A DNA stretch of 64,000 bases from Roseimicrobium sp. ORNL1 (lineage in GTDB: Bacteria > Verrucomicrobiota > Verrucomicrobiia > Verrucomicrobiales > Verrucomicrobiaceae). The position numbers and the translations under genes were made by a program. The DNA is taken from the NCBI RefSeq assembly GCF_011044495.1, contig NZ_CP049143.1:4464001-4528000 (forward strand). The letters run 5' to 3'. Numbering within the stretch: the stretch's first letter is position 1; each line of letters begins with the position of its first letter. Shown piece after piece: positions 26,621 through 36,401 of the stretch. The notes beneath the pieces were generated by a model. The model searched no databases, had not been told where the DNA came from, and saw only the letters and a list, made by a program, of their open reading frames with translations.

Positions 26621-27601
26621 TCACGCAAACGCCGCCACAAACGCCGCATCCAGCGCCAGGTTCTCCTGCACGTTTGTATGCAAATTTGAGTGCAGTCGAC
26701 GCAGTTCCTTGATACGACGGGAGACGGTCGCGGGCTCCCACCGCTGAGCGAGCACACCCGTAGCGGCGGCATGCTCCGGCAGATCGAGGCGACTCACTCC
26801 CACTTGATGGCGCAGCACATCACCGAGCCAGGCGAGCAGCAGTTCCATAAGGCCATCACGCTCCTGCCGGTAGCGAGCCTCTATGGCAGCCTTCGATTCT
26901 TCCTCGCGATCCTTCAGCCAGGCATTGTCCACGTCCGTGGTCTGCTTGTAGAATTTCTTCTCTTCATCAAACTGCGACTCCAACTCCTTGGTGAGGCGGT
27001 CTTCGATTTCCGTGAGGATGTCGTCGAACTCCTTCCGCAGCGCGAGGGCACCGGCGAGAGAGTCGGTGGGGCGATTCGCGAGATCGGTGAGCAGGCGCAC
27101 CAGCTTCTGTTCCGGAGCGGAGAGTTGCCGCGTGTTTGCTTCCGGCAGCAGAGCGATCCGAATGACACGCGAGAGGGTGGTCTCCAGGAACTGCTCCGGC
27201 TGGGTGGAGAGCAGGAGGAAGAGCGTACGCGGCGGCGGCTCCTCCAGTGTGCGGAGGAATGCATTTTGCGTGGCCTGATTCATCCGCTCCGCATCCACGA
27301 AGACACAGAACCGATGCGCCGCGCCGGAGGTGGTGACGTACAGGAAGGGCTCCACCTGCTCACGGATGGTCTCGATGCGGATCTGACGCGACTTGCTCTC
27401 CGGCCGGAGAACCAGAGCTCCATGCGACTCCCAGCCTTCGAGATCAGGCCAGCGTTCTCCCGAGACGAGGTTGAGGGTTTTCACCGCAAATCCGGGTAAA
27501 TCCGCCTCCTTGGGACCGGAAATCAGGTAGGCGTGACCCAGTCGCCCCTTGTCCTTGGCGCGGGCGAGGAATTGGAGAGCGACGTTGGCTTTGAAGGGCA
27601 T
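26621..27601 (-). CDS. holB: DNA polymerase III delta' subunit
   Basis: 326 residues. RLGHAYLISGPKEADL is the start of the clamp-loader AAA+ fold; as in other delta' subunits the P-loop is degenerate (SGPKEADLPGF in place of GxxGxGK). FCVFVDAERMNQATQNAFLR + TLEEPPPRTLFLLLST is the highly conserved Walker B / sensor 1 region, with the SRC motif replaced by LSRVI. The middle has an unusual charged helical insertion (ESQFDEEKKFYKQTTDVDN). It is a subunit of the clamp loader. ATG 27601 (MPFKANVALQFLARA) was chosen over a further upstream ATG at 27646. Confidence 0.8.
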   Translation of the reverse strand: MPFKANVALQFLARAKDKGRLGHAYLISGPKEADLPGFAVKTLNLVSGERWPDLEGWESHGALVLRPESKSRQIRIETIREQVEPFLYVTTSGAAHRFCVFVDAERMNQATQNAFLRTLEEPPPRTLFLLLSTQPEQFLETTLSRVIRIALLPEANTRQLSAPEQKLVRLLTDLANRPTDSLAGALALRKEFDDILTEIEDRLTKELESQFDEEKKFYKQTTDVDNAWLKDREEESKAAIEARYRQERDGLMELLLAWLGDVLRHQVGVSRLDLPEHAAATGVLAQRWEPATVSRRIKELRRLHSNLHTNVQENLALDAAFVAAFA

Positions 27602-27707
27602 ACGATGATTTTGAGCGAGCGCCAGAGCACTGAAGCCAAGGCGCAAATGATGCTTTCCAATTTAGGAAACGCGTCCATGTTATACGCCCCCCTCAAATCC
27701 ACAAGCG

Positions 27708-28145
27708 ATGCATTCCTCCATGCAAGTCACCGCCGAGCAATTCCAGTTCGCGACCCGCGAGTCCAAGTCCAACATTGAGCAGGGTCTGGCATTGGCCCCG
27801 AAATTTGACGCAGACGGTCTCATCCCCGCCATCGCTTTGGACCACGAGACGAATGAGCCCCTCATGGTGGCCTACATGAATGCGGAGACGCTGAAGATGA
27901 CGCTGGCCCTCGGTCAGGCGGTCTACTACAGCCGCAGCCGCAAGGAGATCTGGCACAAGGGAGCCACTTCCGGTGAATTCCAGGTGGTGAAGGAAATTCG
28001 CGTGGACTGCGATCAGGACGCCATCGTGCTCAAGGTGGAGCAACTGGGCGGCGGCTGCTGCCACACGAAGGCTCCGACCTGCTTCTACCGGAAGGTGGAC
28101 ATGGAGAACCTGCAGGAGGGGTTTGTGCCCCTCGTGCGGGATTAA
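27708..28145 (+). CDS. hisI: Phosphoribosyl-AMP cyclohydrolase
   Basis: 145 residues; the ATG at 27720 is an alternative start. Family motifs are intact: [44 protein letters not shown] with the Mg-binding D-x-D-x-D, and GGGCCHT with the zinc cysteines. It opens the adenine ring of phosphoribosyl-AMP in step 3 of histidine synthesis. The fused HisE domain of some bacteria is absent. It is divergent from holB and separate from other his genes. Confidence 0.93.
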   Translation: MHSSMQVTAEQFQFATRESKSNIEQGLALAPKFDADGLIPAIALDHETNEPLMVAYMNAETLKMTLALGQAVYYSRSRKEIWHKGATSGEFQVVKEIRVDCDQDAIVLKVEQLGGGCCHTKAPTCFYRKVDMENLQEGFVPLVRD

Positions 28146-28166
28146 GATTCTCCAAAGGAAGGCAGC

Positions 28167-28799
28167 TCAACTGCGAGGTGCCGTGCCGCTGATGGTGACC
28201 ACGGTGCCGACATCCACGACGTCGTAGAGCGTCGCCGCCATGCCGCGAGGCAGGCGGATGCAGCCGTGCGAGGCTGGGTAGCCAGGATTCGGGATATTGC
28301 CGGCGTGCATGCCGATGCCATTGCCCGTCAGGCGCATCCAGTACGGCATTGAAGCACCTACGAAGCGACAGCCTGGAGGAATGCGGTCCACCCCAAGCGT
28401 GGCCTCTCCATCGACGACGTTGCCTTCGCTATCGACGATGATGCCATACTTGGAGGAGTTTTTCTGTTCCTTCTTCTCGCTGATGCGATAGGTGCCCTGC
28501 GGTGTCTGGAAACCGCCTCGACCGGAGGCCAGGTAGGTCCAGCCGGCCTGTTGGTCTCCTTTATAGATATAGGCCTTCTGTTCATTGAGTGCGATGCGCA
28601 CCTTGGTGGGACCGCTTGCATCCGTGGCGCCGTGCCATTCATACAAGGTGGGCTGCAGGGTGGTGCCTGCCACGGGAGGCTTTCCTTGACTGCCCGTGTT
28701 GCTGGCACAGGAGGGCAGAAGGGTGGCGGCGGTGATCGTGAAGCACAAAAGTGCCAGACCACGCGCCATTCGAATCATGGGGGACGGATGGGCTTTCAT
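28167..28799 (-). CDS. Lipoprotein L,D-transpeptidase (YkuD domain)
   Basis: 210 residues from the ATG at 28799; an in-frame GTG at 28814 is possible. The N-terminus is a lipoprotein signal with lipobox LLPSC. The YkuD domain runs from KVRIALNEQKAYIYKGDQ to the end, with GGFQTPQGTYRI, HAGNIPNPGYPASHGCIRLP carrying the catalytic His and Cys (near 182). It should cross-link peptidoglycan (3-3 bonds) or attach proteins to it in the periplasm. Convergent with hisI. Confidence 0.9.
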   Translation of the reverse strand: MKAHPSPMIRMARGLALLCFTITAATLLPSCASNTGSQGKPPVAGTTLQPTLYEWHGATDASGPTKVRIALNEQKAYIYKGDQQAGWTYLASGRGGFQTPQGTYRISEKKEQKNSSKYGIIVDSEGNVVDGEATLGVDRIPPGCRFVGASMPYWMRLTGNGIGMHAGNIPNPGYPASHGCIRLPRGMAATLYDVVDVGTVVTISGTAPRS

Positions 28800-28928
28800 G
28801 GTAGTGGTTTTCACCTGCCAAACGACAGGCGTTGTATGCCATAAGATTCGCTAATCACTTGCCAGATGGCGGTGTCATGGACGACATCTGAGACGCGTCA
28901 TTCATCAACTCCACCTTATCTTTTACCT

Positions 28929-29732
28929 GTGAAAATCGTTCGCTTCCAAGACCCGCTCGACCTCATCCGCTTTGGTGTGCTCCACGATGATGGCAGCATC
29001 ACACTACTCGAAGGAGAAATCTTTGGTGAGTTCCGCGATTCCAAAAATCGTGCGGATGTGAAAAAGCTTCTGGCTCCGATCGCACCGGTGAGCATTCCCT
29101 GCATTGGGCTGAACTATCGCCATCACGCCGCGGAGAGCAATGCGCCCATTCCGCAGCATCCCGTGCTCTTCCACAAGGCGGTGAGCGCGCTGCAACATCC
29201 GGGTGATCCCATCGACCTGCCCACGAAACTGGCGAGCCACCAGGTGGACTATGAATGCGAACTCGCCGTTGTCATTGGCAAGACCTGCAAGAACGTGAGC
29301 AAGGAAGATGCTCTGAGCCACGTGCTCGGCTACACCTGCGCGAACGACGTGAGCGCACGCGACTGGCAGAAGGATTGGGGTGGCAGTCAGTGGTGCCGTG
29401 GGAAAACTTTTGACACCTTCTGCCCGCTCGGTCCGAGCATCGTGACGAAGGATGAAATCCCGAATCCGAACGCGCTGCAGATCAAGACCATTGTGAATGG
29501 CGAAGTGCTCCAGGACTGGAACACGAGCGACATGATCTTCGACGTGCCCACTCTGATCGCGTTCCTCAGCGGCAGCACCACGCTTCTGCCTGGCACGGTG
29601 ATCCTCACCGGCACTCCCCACGGGGTGGGCATGGCCCGCAAGCCGCCGCGCTGGCTGCAGGCGGGAGACAGCGTGACGATCTCCATCGAGGGCATCGGCG
29701 AGCTGACGAATCCCGTGCGACTGGAAGAGTAG
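28929..29732 (+). CDS. Fumarylacetoacetate hydrolase family protein
   Basis: 267 residues from a GTG at 28929 (VKIVRFQDPLDLIRFGVL), preceded by a C/T-rich leader; upstream in-frame codons do not look coding. The FAH fold is clear: CIGLNYRHHAAESN, metal ligands in YECELAVVIGKT, GYTCANDVSARDWQ, DTFCPLGPSIV and GTVILTGTPHGVGM. Members cleave C-C bonds of acylpyruvates or oxaloacetate-type substrates, needing Mg2+. Specific substrate unknown. Confidence 0.87.
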   Translation: MKIVRFQDPLDLIRFGVLHDDGSITLLEGEIFGEFRDSKNRADVKKLLAPIAPVSIPCIGLNYRHHAAESNAPIPQHPVLFHKAVSALQHPGDPIDLPTKLASHQVDYECELAVVIGKTCKNVSKEDALSHVLGYTCANDVSARDWQKDWGGSQWCRGKTFDTFCPLGPSIVTKDEIPNPNALQIKTIVNGEVLQDWNTSDMIFDVPTLIAFLSGSTTLLPGTVILTGTPHGVGMARKPPRWLQAGDSVTISIEGIGELTNPVRLEE

Positions 29733-29804
29733 CTGCAGTACAGCGCACGGTGTCAGGAGAAGGAAACTACCAGGCATCGACGCTGCGTGGTATAAAGAGG
29801 CATC

Positions 29805-30221
29805 ATGAGTACCTCCTCCTGCACCGGCGGCTGCCTCTGTGGCGCCATTCGCTATGAAGGCACCGGCACGCCGTACAACATCACTCACTGCCATTGCCTG
29901 GATTGTCGTCGGGCCAATGCCGCACCGATGGTCACCTGGGCTTCCTTCGGCATTGATGACTTCCGTTTCATTCAGGGATCACCCAAGAAAGTCCACTGGG
30001 CGGGGCGTATCCGCAGCTTCTGCCCCGAGTGCGGCACGCAGCTTGCGTTCCTCTCCTCCGCGCTAGCCACGGAAGTGGATGTGACGGTGTGCAGCATGGA
30101 CAATCCGGAGTTTATTACGCCCGCGGATCAGACGTGGGTGGAGGATCGATTGCCATGGCTGCATACGGTGGATGGCCTGCCTACCTATCCTCGGGAGCGA
30201 TCCAGCCACACCAAGCCGTGA
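29805..30221 (+). CDS. GFA / CENP-V-type zinc-binding protein, second copy
   Basis: 138 residues. Motifs GGCLCGAIRYEG, HCHCLDCRRANAA and SFCPECGTQLAF supply the zinc cysteines of the GFA fold. It differs strongly from the member at 8261 outside these motifs, so this is not a recent duplication. Substrate unknown. It starts 72 bases after the FAH gene and ends 51 bases before the quinone-oxidoreductase gene. Confidence 0.83.
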   Translation: MSTSSCTGGCLCGAIRYEGTGTPYNITHCHCLDCRRANAAPMVTWASFGIDDFRFIQGSPKKVHWAGRIRSFCPECGTQLAFLSSALATEVDVTVCSMDNPEFITPADQTWVEDRLPWLHTVDGLPTYPRERSSHTKP

Positions 30222-30272
30222 ATCGATTTCATCAGGGCAACCGTATCCCACCTCTTACTCGCAGACTCACTC

Positions 30273-31295
30273 ATGAAAGCCATCGCCCTCACCCAAGCCC
30301 TGCCTCTTGACGATCCCAAATGCTTCAGCGAGATCGAGCTCCCGACGCCAACTCCCGGGCCGCGCGACCTGCTGGTGCGCGTGCGTGCAGTGGGACTGAA
30401 TCCTATCGACACCAAAGTGCGCAAGCGTCGCGCCCCGGATGCGACGAAGCCCACCATCCTCGGCTGGGATGCCGCGGGCGTGGTGGAGGCGGTAGGCAAG
30501 GAAGTCACCCGGTTCAAGGCAGGTGAGGAAGTCTGGTATGCGGGCGATGTGACCCGCGATGGCTGCAACGCACAATACCAATGCGTAGACGAGCGCATCG
30601 TGGCGCACAAACCCAAGCATCTGGATTTTGCCCAAGCGGCAGCCATGCCACTGACCACCATCACCGCGTGGGAGGGACTTTTTGATCGCATGGGCTTTTC
30701 TATTGAGCATCCCAAACTGAATGAAGGCAAGGGCGTGCTCATCATCGGTGGCGCCGGCGGTGTGGGTTCCATTGCCATTCAGCTCGCCGCGCGTGTGGCG
30801 GGACTCACCGTGGTGGCCACTGCTTCGCGTGAGAACTCGGCAGCGTGGTGTCGCGAGATGGGCGCCCAGCATGTGATCAATCACCAGAAGCCCCTGCTCG
30901 CCCAGCTCAAGGAGATTGGCGTAGGAGAAGTGGATGGCATCTACAACTGCGCCGATGTGGATACCTACTGGGCTGGCATGGCGGAGGCCATCCGCCCGCA
31001 GGGAAAAATCTGTGCCATCGTGGACAATCGTGAGCCGCTCAACCTCGCCCTGCTGAAGCCGAAGTGCGCCTCCTTCCACTGGGAATTCATGTTTGCCCGC
31101 CCGATGTACAAGACGCCAGACATGGAAGAGCAACATCGCCTGCTCACGCGTGTCGCCGTGCTCATGGACCAGGGCATTCTCACTACAACGCACCGTGAGA
31201 CGCTTGGCCCGCTGACAGTCGAGAATCTTCGGAAGGCGCACCAGCAACAGGAAAGCGGCACCATGATGGGGAAGATGGCGCTGGTGGTGGAGTAG
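30273..31295 (+). CDS. Zinc-independent MDR oxidoreductase (quinone oxidoreductase / zinc-binding alcohol dehydrogenase-like)
   Basis: 340 residues. N-terminal GroES-like half (LLVRVRAVGLNPIDTKVRK; LGWDAAGVVEAVGKEVTRFK) and a Rossmann half with GVLIIGGAGGVGSIAIQLA and VVATASRENSAAW. The catalytic zinc ligands of alcohol dehydrogenases are missing, as in quinone oxidoreductases, so it likely uses NADPH to reduce quinones or enones. The start follows GACTCACTC. Confidence 0.87.
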   Translation: MKAIALTQALPLDDPKCFSEIELPTPTPGPRDLLVRVRAVGLNPIDTKVRKRRAPDATKPTILGWDAAGVVEAVGKEVTRFKAGEEVWYAGDVTRDGCNAQYQCVDERIVAHKPKHLDFAQAAAMPLTTITAWEGLFDRMGFSIEHPKLNEGKGVLIIGGAGGVGSIAIQLAARVAGLTVVATASRENSAAWCREMGAQHVINHQKPLLAQLKEIGVGEVDGIYNCADVDTYWAGMAEAIRPQGKICAIVDNREPLNLALLKPKCASFHWEFMFARPMYKTPDMEEQHRLLTRVAVLMDQGILTTTHRETLGPLTVENLRKAHQQQESGTMMGKMALVVE

Positions 31296-31301
31296 CCCAC
31301 C

Positions 31302-33845
31302 TCAGCGCGCAGTCAGGTGACGGATCAGGAAGGATTCCATGGAGTCATCCTCCGTCACCGGACCGCCGGGATAGAGGAGTTGCAAGCTGACTCCTGTTGC
31401 CTTCGCGGGATCCTCCATGAGTGCGCCGAAGAGAGCCGAGTGCGCTGGGTCACTCTGAGCACTTCCCTTCTTCATGGAGCCAATCTGAGCCTGCCGCGGA
31501 TAGTACAGCAGCAGCGGTGGATCCCCGGCGCTGAGATGATGCAACGGTGAGTATTCATCAATGAGCGGCTGCAACTCTGCGCGAGCCGCAAGGAGCGGCG
31601 GAAACGCATCTGGGCGTGACATGCCCGGCTTCTGCAGGCCGAAGGCGTGGCCGCCATAGTTGCTGCCAGGGATCCACTCCAGCATGAGCTGTGGATCCAG
31701 CGTGGTCTGTGCCGCCTTCACCGCGACAGCACTCAAGCGTGTGGATTTGCGGGCAATGGGATCACTCGCGTCGGCCTTTGCCAGATCGTCATGCAAGCCA
31801 AGCCACAACGCAGTGCAGCCACCGGCGGATACGCCCGTGGCTCCAATACGCTCTGGATCGAGCCCCCACTCCCCTGCCCTGTGCCTGAGAAGCTGAAGTG
31901 CGCGCGCAGCATCCTGCAGGGGCCACTGCACCGGCGGATGCACGCTTGCCGACTGCGCATCGCGAATGAAGCGGTAGTTCACCGAAGCCGTAGAAATGCC
32001 CGCATCGAGCAGGCGTTTCACATCGAGGTGCCGGTGGATGTCACTCTTGTCATCCGCGTTCCATCCACCTCCGTGGATATACACCACGAGCGGCGTGGGC
32101 TTCTCTGACCTCGCCAGCCACAGATCCAGTGTCTGTCGAAAGTGCGGACCATAGGGCACTTCCGCGTGTGTCGGCAGCAGGGCATGCGCCACATCACTCT
32201 TCAGGCTTGCGCGCACTTCCGCGGGTGGCAGCCAGCCAATGACCCGCTTCTCCGCGGGTTGATAGGCACAAGTGACAAAGTAGAGACTCATCGCTGCCGC
32301 CTTTGCGGGAGGTACGTGGACTTGCACCTGTGTCCAGCCATCTGCGGTCCATGCTTCATAACCATCCTCGCGACTCTCGGGCAAGGCCATGCCGTTCAAT
32401 CGGACATCAAGCTTGCCGGGTTTCAACGTGGGCAGCCGCAATCGGAAACCGATGCCATGTTTCAGAGCCGGGATGCTTTCGGCATTCGGCTTCGTCATGG
32501 TGGTATCGAGGGCCACCTTGATCTCGGGTCCGTTCGCGAAGAACGTGTTCAACGCGACAGCCTGCTCCTCGCCTGTGAAAGGAGCGATGCGAGTCGCCAG
32601 AGTCTTGAGGTCGCCTTGCAGCGCCTGCTTCGCATCACGAGAAGTTGCACACACCAGCGTGGCGCGCCCCCATGTTTCCGGATACAAAAGGCCCATGCCC
32701 GCATGTTCCTGAGCTGGCCACAACTCTGCGCGGCTGGCTCGTCGCTCAGCGGCGTTGCGCCCCCACGTGGTGATGAATCGCCCTATCAAGGACTTCATTC
32801 GTCCCACGGGGTAGCCAGGTGCACGCTCGTCTTCCCACGTCATATTGCCCAACTGTAGAAGTCCGCGCATCCGCGCCACGGCACTTTCCTCCCAGGCGGT
32901 TTCCAGAGCCAGTATCATGGTATGATATTTGAAGTATCCGTACTGCGAGGTGTAAAAGAGCGGCTGTCCGCTCCACAACCTGCCTGCCTGCACCGCCACT
33001 TCCGGACCGGTGAGGGAACGCTGGGCATCCGCCTCGAAACGGTCCGAGGGGAAACCTGCCTCGCGACCCGCTGCAATCATCGCCTCTGTCACCCTCCAAT
33101 CCCAAGGCCGGAGTGTGTAGTTCGAGTAAGCGGAGCCTGTCACCTCCGTCATCATCTGCCCCTGGTACAGCCGGCGCTGGCCAAGCTGCTCGGGCGAGTA
33201 TTCCTGCAGACCGATGCCATGCAGATCGGCGTGCACCTCCGGCTGGTATTCATCTATAACGGAAAGAACGGCCGCAACCTCCGGCGCTGCCTCAGGATTC
33301 TTGAGCATCAGGCTGCGTGCATCCAGCGCCTTTCCCAGTGGACCAACTGAGGTATAGGGATCCACTCCTTTGGAATTACGAAACCGGTCGGTATGGAACA
33401 GTGCCATGGGATTGATGACAGGCATGAAGAGCACCACCTGACGGCGACGCGTCTCGGCCGCCTCTGGCGAATCGCCGAGCAGCCACTCCATAAGCGCGAA
33501 AGAGGCCGTGGTGCCGCTGTGCTCAGGGCCTGAGTGCAACGCCGTCACGAGGCATACTTGTTTATCCGCGTCAGACACAGCCGTGTCAGTCACCTTGGCC
33601 AGGTAAATGGCAAATCCCTCTGGCGACTCGCCTCGCTTCTGAAATGTGAATGTCTTGGGATACTTGGTCCGCCAATGCCGGAGCGTGGCTTCGTATTCAT
33701 CCTGCGTGAGACGCGGTACCAGCGGATACTGCGCCTGCATCGCTGACTCAGACGATTTCTCTTCTTTTGGAGAAGTAGAAGGCGGCGCTGCTTGCGAAGC
33801 GCCAGTCATGAGAATACCAACAAACAGAGGCAGGAGTCGTTTCAT
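31302..33845 (-). CDS. Exported fusion of M14-type zinc carboxypeptidase and alpha/beta-hydrolase
   Basis: 847 residues from the ATG at 33845, which begins a signal peptide MKRLLPLFVGILMTGASQA-A. The first half is an M14-like peptidase: the H-x2-E pair in ALHSGPEHSG near residue 105, a third His in VHADLHGIG near 205 and YFKYHTMILALETAW. Residues about 470-570 form a beta-rich linker. The last 290 residues are an esterase-type alpha/beta-hydrolase: oxyanion YIHGGGW near 593, nucleophile GVSAGGCTA near 670. The order peptidase-esterase in one exported chain is unusual. Convergent with the oxidoreductase, 6 bases apart. Confidence 0.75.
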   Translation of the reverse strand: MKRLLPLFVGILMTGASQAAPPSTSPKEEKSSESAMQAQYPLVPRLTQDEYEATLRHWRTKYPKTFTFQKRGESPEGFAIYLAKVTDTAVSDADKQVCLVTALHSGPEHSGTTASFALMEWLLGDSPEAAETRRRQVVLFMPVINPMALFHTDRFRNSKGVDPYTSVGPLGKALDARSLMLKNPEAAPEVAAVLSVIDEYQPEVHADLHGIGLQEYSPEQLGQRRLYQGQMMTEVTGSAYSNYTLRPWDWRVTEAMIAAGREAGFPSDRFEADAQRSLTGPEVAVQAGRLWSGQPLFYTSQYGYFKYHTMILALETAWEESAVARMRGLLQLGNMTWEDERAPGYPVGRMKSLIGRFITTWGRNAAERRASRAELWPAQEHAGMGLLYPETWGRATLVCATSRDAKQALQGDLKTLATRIAPFTGEEQAVALNTFFANGPEIKVALDTTMTKPNAESIPALKHGIGFRLRLPTLKPGKLDVRLNGMALPESREDGYEAWTADGWTQVQVHVPPAKAAAMSLYFVTCAYQPAEKRVIGWLPPAEVRASLKSDVAHALLPTHAEVPYGPHFRQTLDLWLARSEKPTPLVVYIHGGGWNADDKSDIHRHLDVKRLLDAGISTASVNYRFIRDAQSASVHPPVQWPLQDAARALQLLRHRAGEWGLDPERIGATGVSAGGCTALWLGLHDDLAKADASDPIARKSTRLSAVAVKAAQTTLDPQLMLEWIPGSNYGGHAFGLQKPGMSRPDAFPPLLAARAELQPLIDEYSPLHHLSAGDPPLLLYYPRQAQIGSMKKGSAQSDPAHSALFGALMEDPAKATGVSLQLLYPGGPVTEDDSMESFLIRHLTAR

Positions 33846-33965
33846 GCGTGCGGTGAGGTCTGACAAATACGCCGCGCAGACGCCATTCTTCAGCAGGGGG
33901 CGTGGGACTTTCCATCTGCCAGACATCGCGCTTGAGCACTCGAGAGCCTTCCGTAACAGTGGAGC

Positions 33966-34322
33966 ATGCTCAAAGTGTATACCTATTCGGGATGCTCCAC
34001 CTGCAAGTCCGCCACCAAGTGGCTGAAGGCGAATGGCGTCACGTTCGATGAGAAACCCATCCGTGAAACACCACCCTCAGTCGCAGAACTCAAAGCCATG
34101 CTGAAAGCACGTGGCGATCTCAAACCGCTCTTCAACACCTCCGGCCAGGACTACCGCGCCATGGGTATCAAAGACAAGCTCGCGGACATGAGCGAGGCGG
34201 ATGCACTGAAACTGCTCTCCGAGCACGGCAATCTGGTGAAGCGGCCTTTCGCACTCGACAAGGACGCCGGCGTGTTCCTCGTGGGCTTCAAGGAGGACGA
34301 GTGGCAGAAGGCGCTGAAGTAA
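33966..34322 (+). CDS. ArsC/Spx-family thioredoxin-fold protein (YffB-like)
   Basis: 118 residues. The thioredoxin-like fold opens with VYTYSGCSTCKSATKWL, having a C-x2-C pair at residues 10 and 13, then FDEKPIRETPPSVAEL and the ArsC-type end LVKRPFALDKD. The C-x2-C and the basic RP motif fit the YffB/arsenate-reductase-related group rather than true ArsC. It could be a glutathione-linked reductase or a transcription-modulating Spx relative. Divergent from the 31302-33845 gene. Confidence 0.8.
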   Translation: MLKVYTYSGCSTCKSATKWLKANGVTFDEKPIRETPPSVAELKAMLKARGDLKPLFNTSGQDYRAMGIKDKLADMSEADALKLLSEHGNLVKRPFALDKDAGVFLVGFKEDEWQKALK

Positions 34323-34437
34323 TCAGTGTTCAGACCCGTGGCTCAGGAATCGCTGAAATGCGCCGGAGGAACCGCATCCGAGCTTGCTTCGACCGTGGCG
34401 AGTGGGTAAGGAAGGGAGCAACACCCGCTTTCCCACC

Positions 34438-34710
34438 ATGGCCGAGTTCATCCCCATTTCCATCGACGGCAACCCGCACGTCTACATCCAGAGCTCGCAG
34501 ATTGTCTCCCTGACGGCAGGATACTCACCCGCACCGTCTGAGGATGGCAGCGAGGAAATCGAGTTCAACAACCCGCCGAGCGAAGATGACATCTTCACCC
34601 TTTCCATCGCCATGGCTGACGGGCAGACCTTTGACCTGCGCGGCTCTGTGGCGGAGGTGACGTATGATTTGCTTACCGGCCATCCGCGGCCAACGCGTGG
34701 GGAGATTTGA
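34438..34710 (+). CDS. Small acidic protein of unknown function
   Basis: 90 residues, MAEFIPISIDGNPHVYIQS..., with an acidic middle (PSEDGSEEIEFNNPPSEDD) and a predicted beta-rich ending (FTLSIAMADGQTFDLRGSVA). No signal peptide or known motif. The ATG follows CTTTCCCACC. It lies between the ArsC-like gene and the convergent rtcB. Confidence 0.5.
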   Translation: MAEFIPISIDGNPHVYIQSSQIVSLTAGYSPAPSEDGSEEIEFNNPPSEDDIFTLSIAMADGQTFDLRGSVAEVTYDLLTGHPRPTRGEI

Positions 34711-34739
34711 GGTAGTCTCGCAACGGTCAGCGTTGCCCC

Positions 34740-36284
34740 CTACCCTTTCATCGTCATCAGCGGCCTCAGTTCCGCCACCACGCGGGCGATGCCTGCCTGT
34801 TCCAAGGTGGAGATGATGGGAGCAATACCCTTGTACGCGTAGGGCGCTTCTTCCTTGAGCGCCTGCAGCTTCTTGTCCACGATGTCACGCCGAAGTGCGA
34901 TATCGGGCCGACGGAGATCCACCGGTGTAACCACACGAAACTCCTTCATGAAGCGCTCGAACTCCGCGTCGAACCCATGCGCGGCATCGCCTCGCGAAAG
35001 AACACGACCTGCACCGTGACTGGCACTGTGCAGCGAGGCCTCCAGCCCCTGTCCCGCGAGGATAAAACTGCTCGCGCCCATGGAACCAGGTACGAGCACC
35101 GGCTCGCCGAAGCACTCGAACTCGGTGCCCGCCATGGCCTCATAACCACGCGCAGGGCAGGCGCCCTTGCGGTGAATCACACGGGCATCGGGTGCGTTTG
35201 ATTCACGCCACAGAAGATTGTGAGGTGCATCATAGAGCAGCGGCAGGTCGAAATCGCCCAGCACCTCACGCATGCCGGCCCATGCCATCAGCGCGAGGAA
35301 GCAGCGGTTGGCGAAGGCGAAGTTCGCAGCGTTGTTCAGCGAGTTCCAGAATGCCTGCATCTCGGCACCATCTCCTTCGCCGTTCGGCAGGATAAAGATA
35401 CCATTCTTCGGATGCGGCTGCGATGTGGGATGGAGCGCCTTCACACGTGAACGATAACGCTCGCCGGCGAGGTGCCCGATGGCATTCGAGCCCGTGTGCA
35501 CCATGACGGTGACCATTCCGGGTTGCAGACCCCAGGCGTGTGCTGCCGCACCATCGTAAATCTTCTCCACGTACTGCAGCTCGACGAAGTGATTCCCGCC
35601 GCCGATGCTTCCCATGATTTGGTCGCGCACCGCTCGGTCTTCTGTACCGAGATAGTTTTCCAGCCCTTCGGTGCTGTCCGCGGGCAGGCTGCCACCGCCA
35701 TCCACGCGCCCGAGATGCTTCTCCATCTGGCTCTCATGGAAATAGCGCCACAGCCCTTCGTTGCACGAGCGAGGGGTGCTGTTCAGCAGACCGCGCAGAC
35801 CATCCTTCAGCAGGGCTTCACGCTGCACTCGGGTCATGGGAAGATTGCGCCCGCCCGCGAAGAAGATGTGGCGGAAGCGATCCTCCAGCGCATCGAGATT
35901 CTCCTTCACCACATCCGCCCTGAGCGTGGTGATGTGCACTCGCATGCCGCAGTTGATGTCATTGCCAATCGCCTGCGGCACCAGGAACCCGCGCGTGGCC
36001 AGCACGGTGCCCACGGGGATGCCCTTCGCCTTGTGAAAATCCGGCGTCACTGCGACTTTCTCAATCTCCGGTGGCACGGGAAACAGTTCCGGCGCGGCCT
36101 CAGCAAAAGACTCGGCCGTGCGCTGCAACTCCAGCATCTGCACGAGTTCATCCACCGCCGCGGTCTCAATCGGCACCTCAGCCGTGGCGAAGATGGTGGT
36201 GTCCACCCGCCCCTCGTTGGCCACTTCCAGCATGCACTCATTGACACGTGTCAGCCTCGTATCGCTGGACGCTCTTACCGACAT
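34740..36284 (-). CDS. rtcB: RtcB-type RNA ligase
   Basis: 514 residues. Metal and GMP-binding motifs are intact: VTPDFHKAKGIPVGTV, GNDINCGMRVH with Asp and Cys ligands, GSIGGGNHFVELQ, MVHTGSNAIG and SASHGAGRVLSR carrying the guanylylated His near residue 420. RtcB joins 2',3'-cyclic phosphate or 3'-phosphate ends to 5'-OH ends of RNA, using GTP and Mn2+. Neither RtcA, archease nor RtcR is adjacent. Confidence 0.93.
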   Translation of the reverse strand: MSVRASSDTRLTRVNECMLEVANEGRVDTTIFATAEVPIETAAVDELVQMLELQRTAESFAEAAPELFPVPPEIEKVAVTPDFHKAKGIPVGTVLATRGFLVPQAIGNDINCGMRVHITTLRADVVKENLDALEDRFRHIFFAGGRNLPMTRVQREALLKDGLRGLLNSTPRSCNEGLWRYFHESQMEKHLGRVDGGGSLPADSTEGLENYLGTEDRAVRDQIMGSIGGGNHFVELQYVEKIYDGAAAHAWGLQPGMVTVMVHTGSNAIGHLAGERYRSRVKALHPTSQPHPKNGIFILPNGEGDGAEMQAFWNSLNNAANFAFANRCFLALMAWAGMREVLGDFDLPLLYDAPHNLLWRESNAPDARVIHRKGACPARGYEAMAGTEFECFGEPVLVPGSMGASSFILAGQGLEASLHSASHGAGRVLSRGDAAHGFDAEFERFMKEFRVVTPVDLRRPDIALRRDIVDKKLQALKEEAPYAYKGIAPIISTLEQAGIARVVAELRPLMTMKG

Positions 36285-36401
36285 ACTCTGGATGCTCCTG
36301 GAACCATGGGGTGGGCATGATACTCACCATTGCAACAATAGCGAGATTTTTTTGTGCATTGGAATACAAATCCCGTTCTGCAAGAGGAGCGCACACGTGC
36401 G

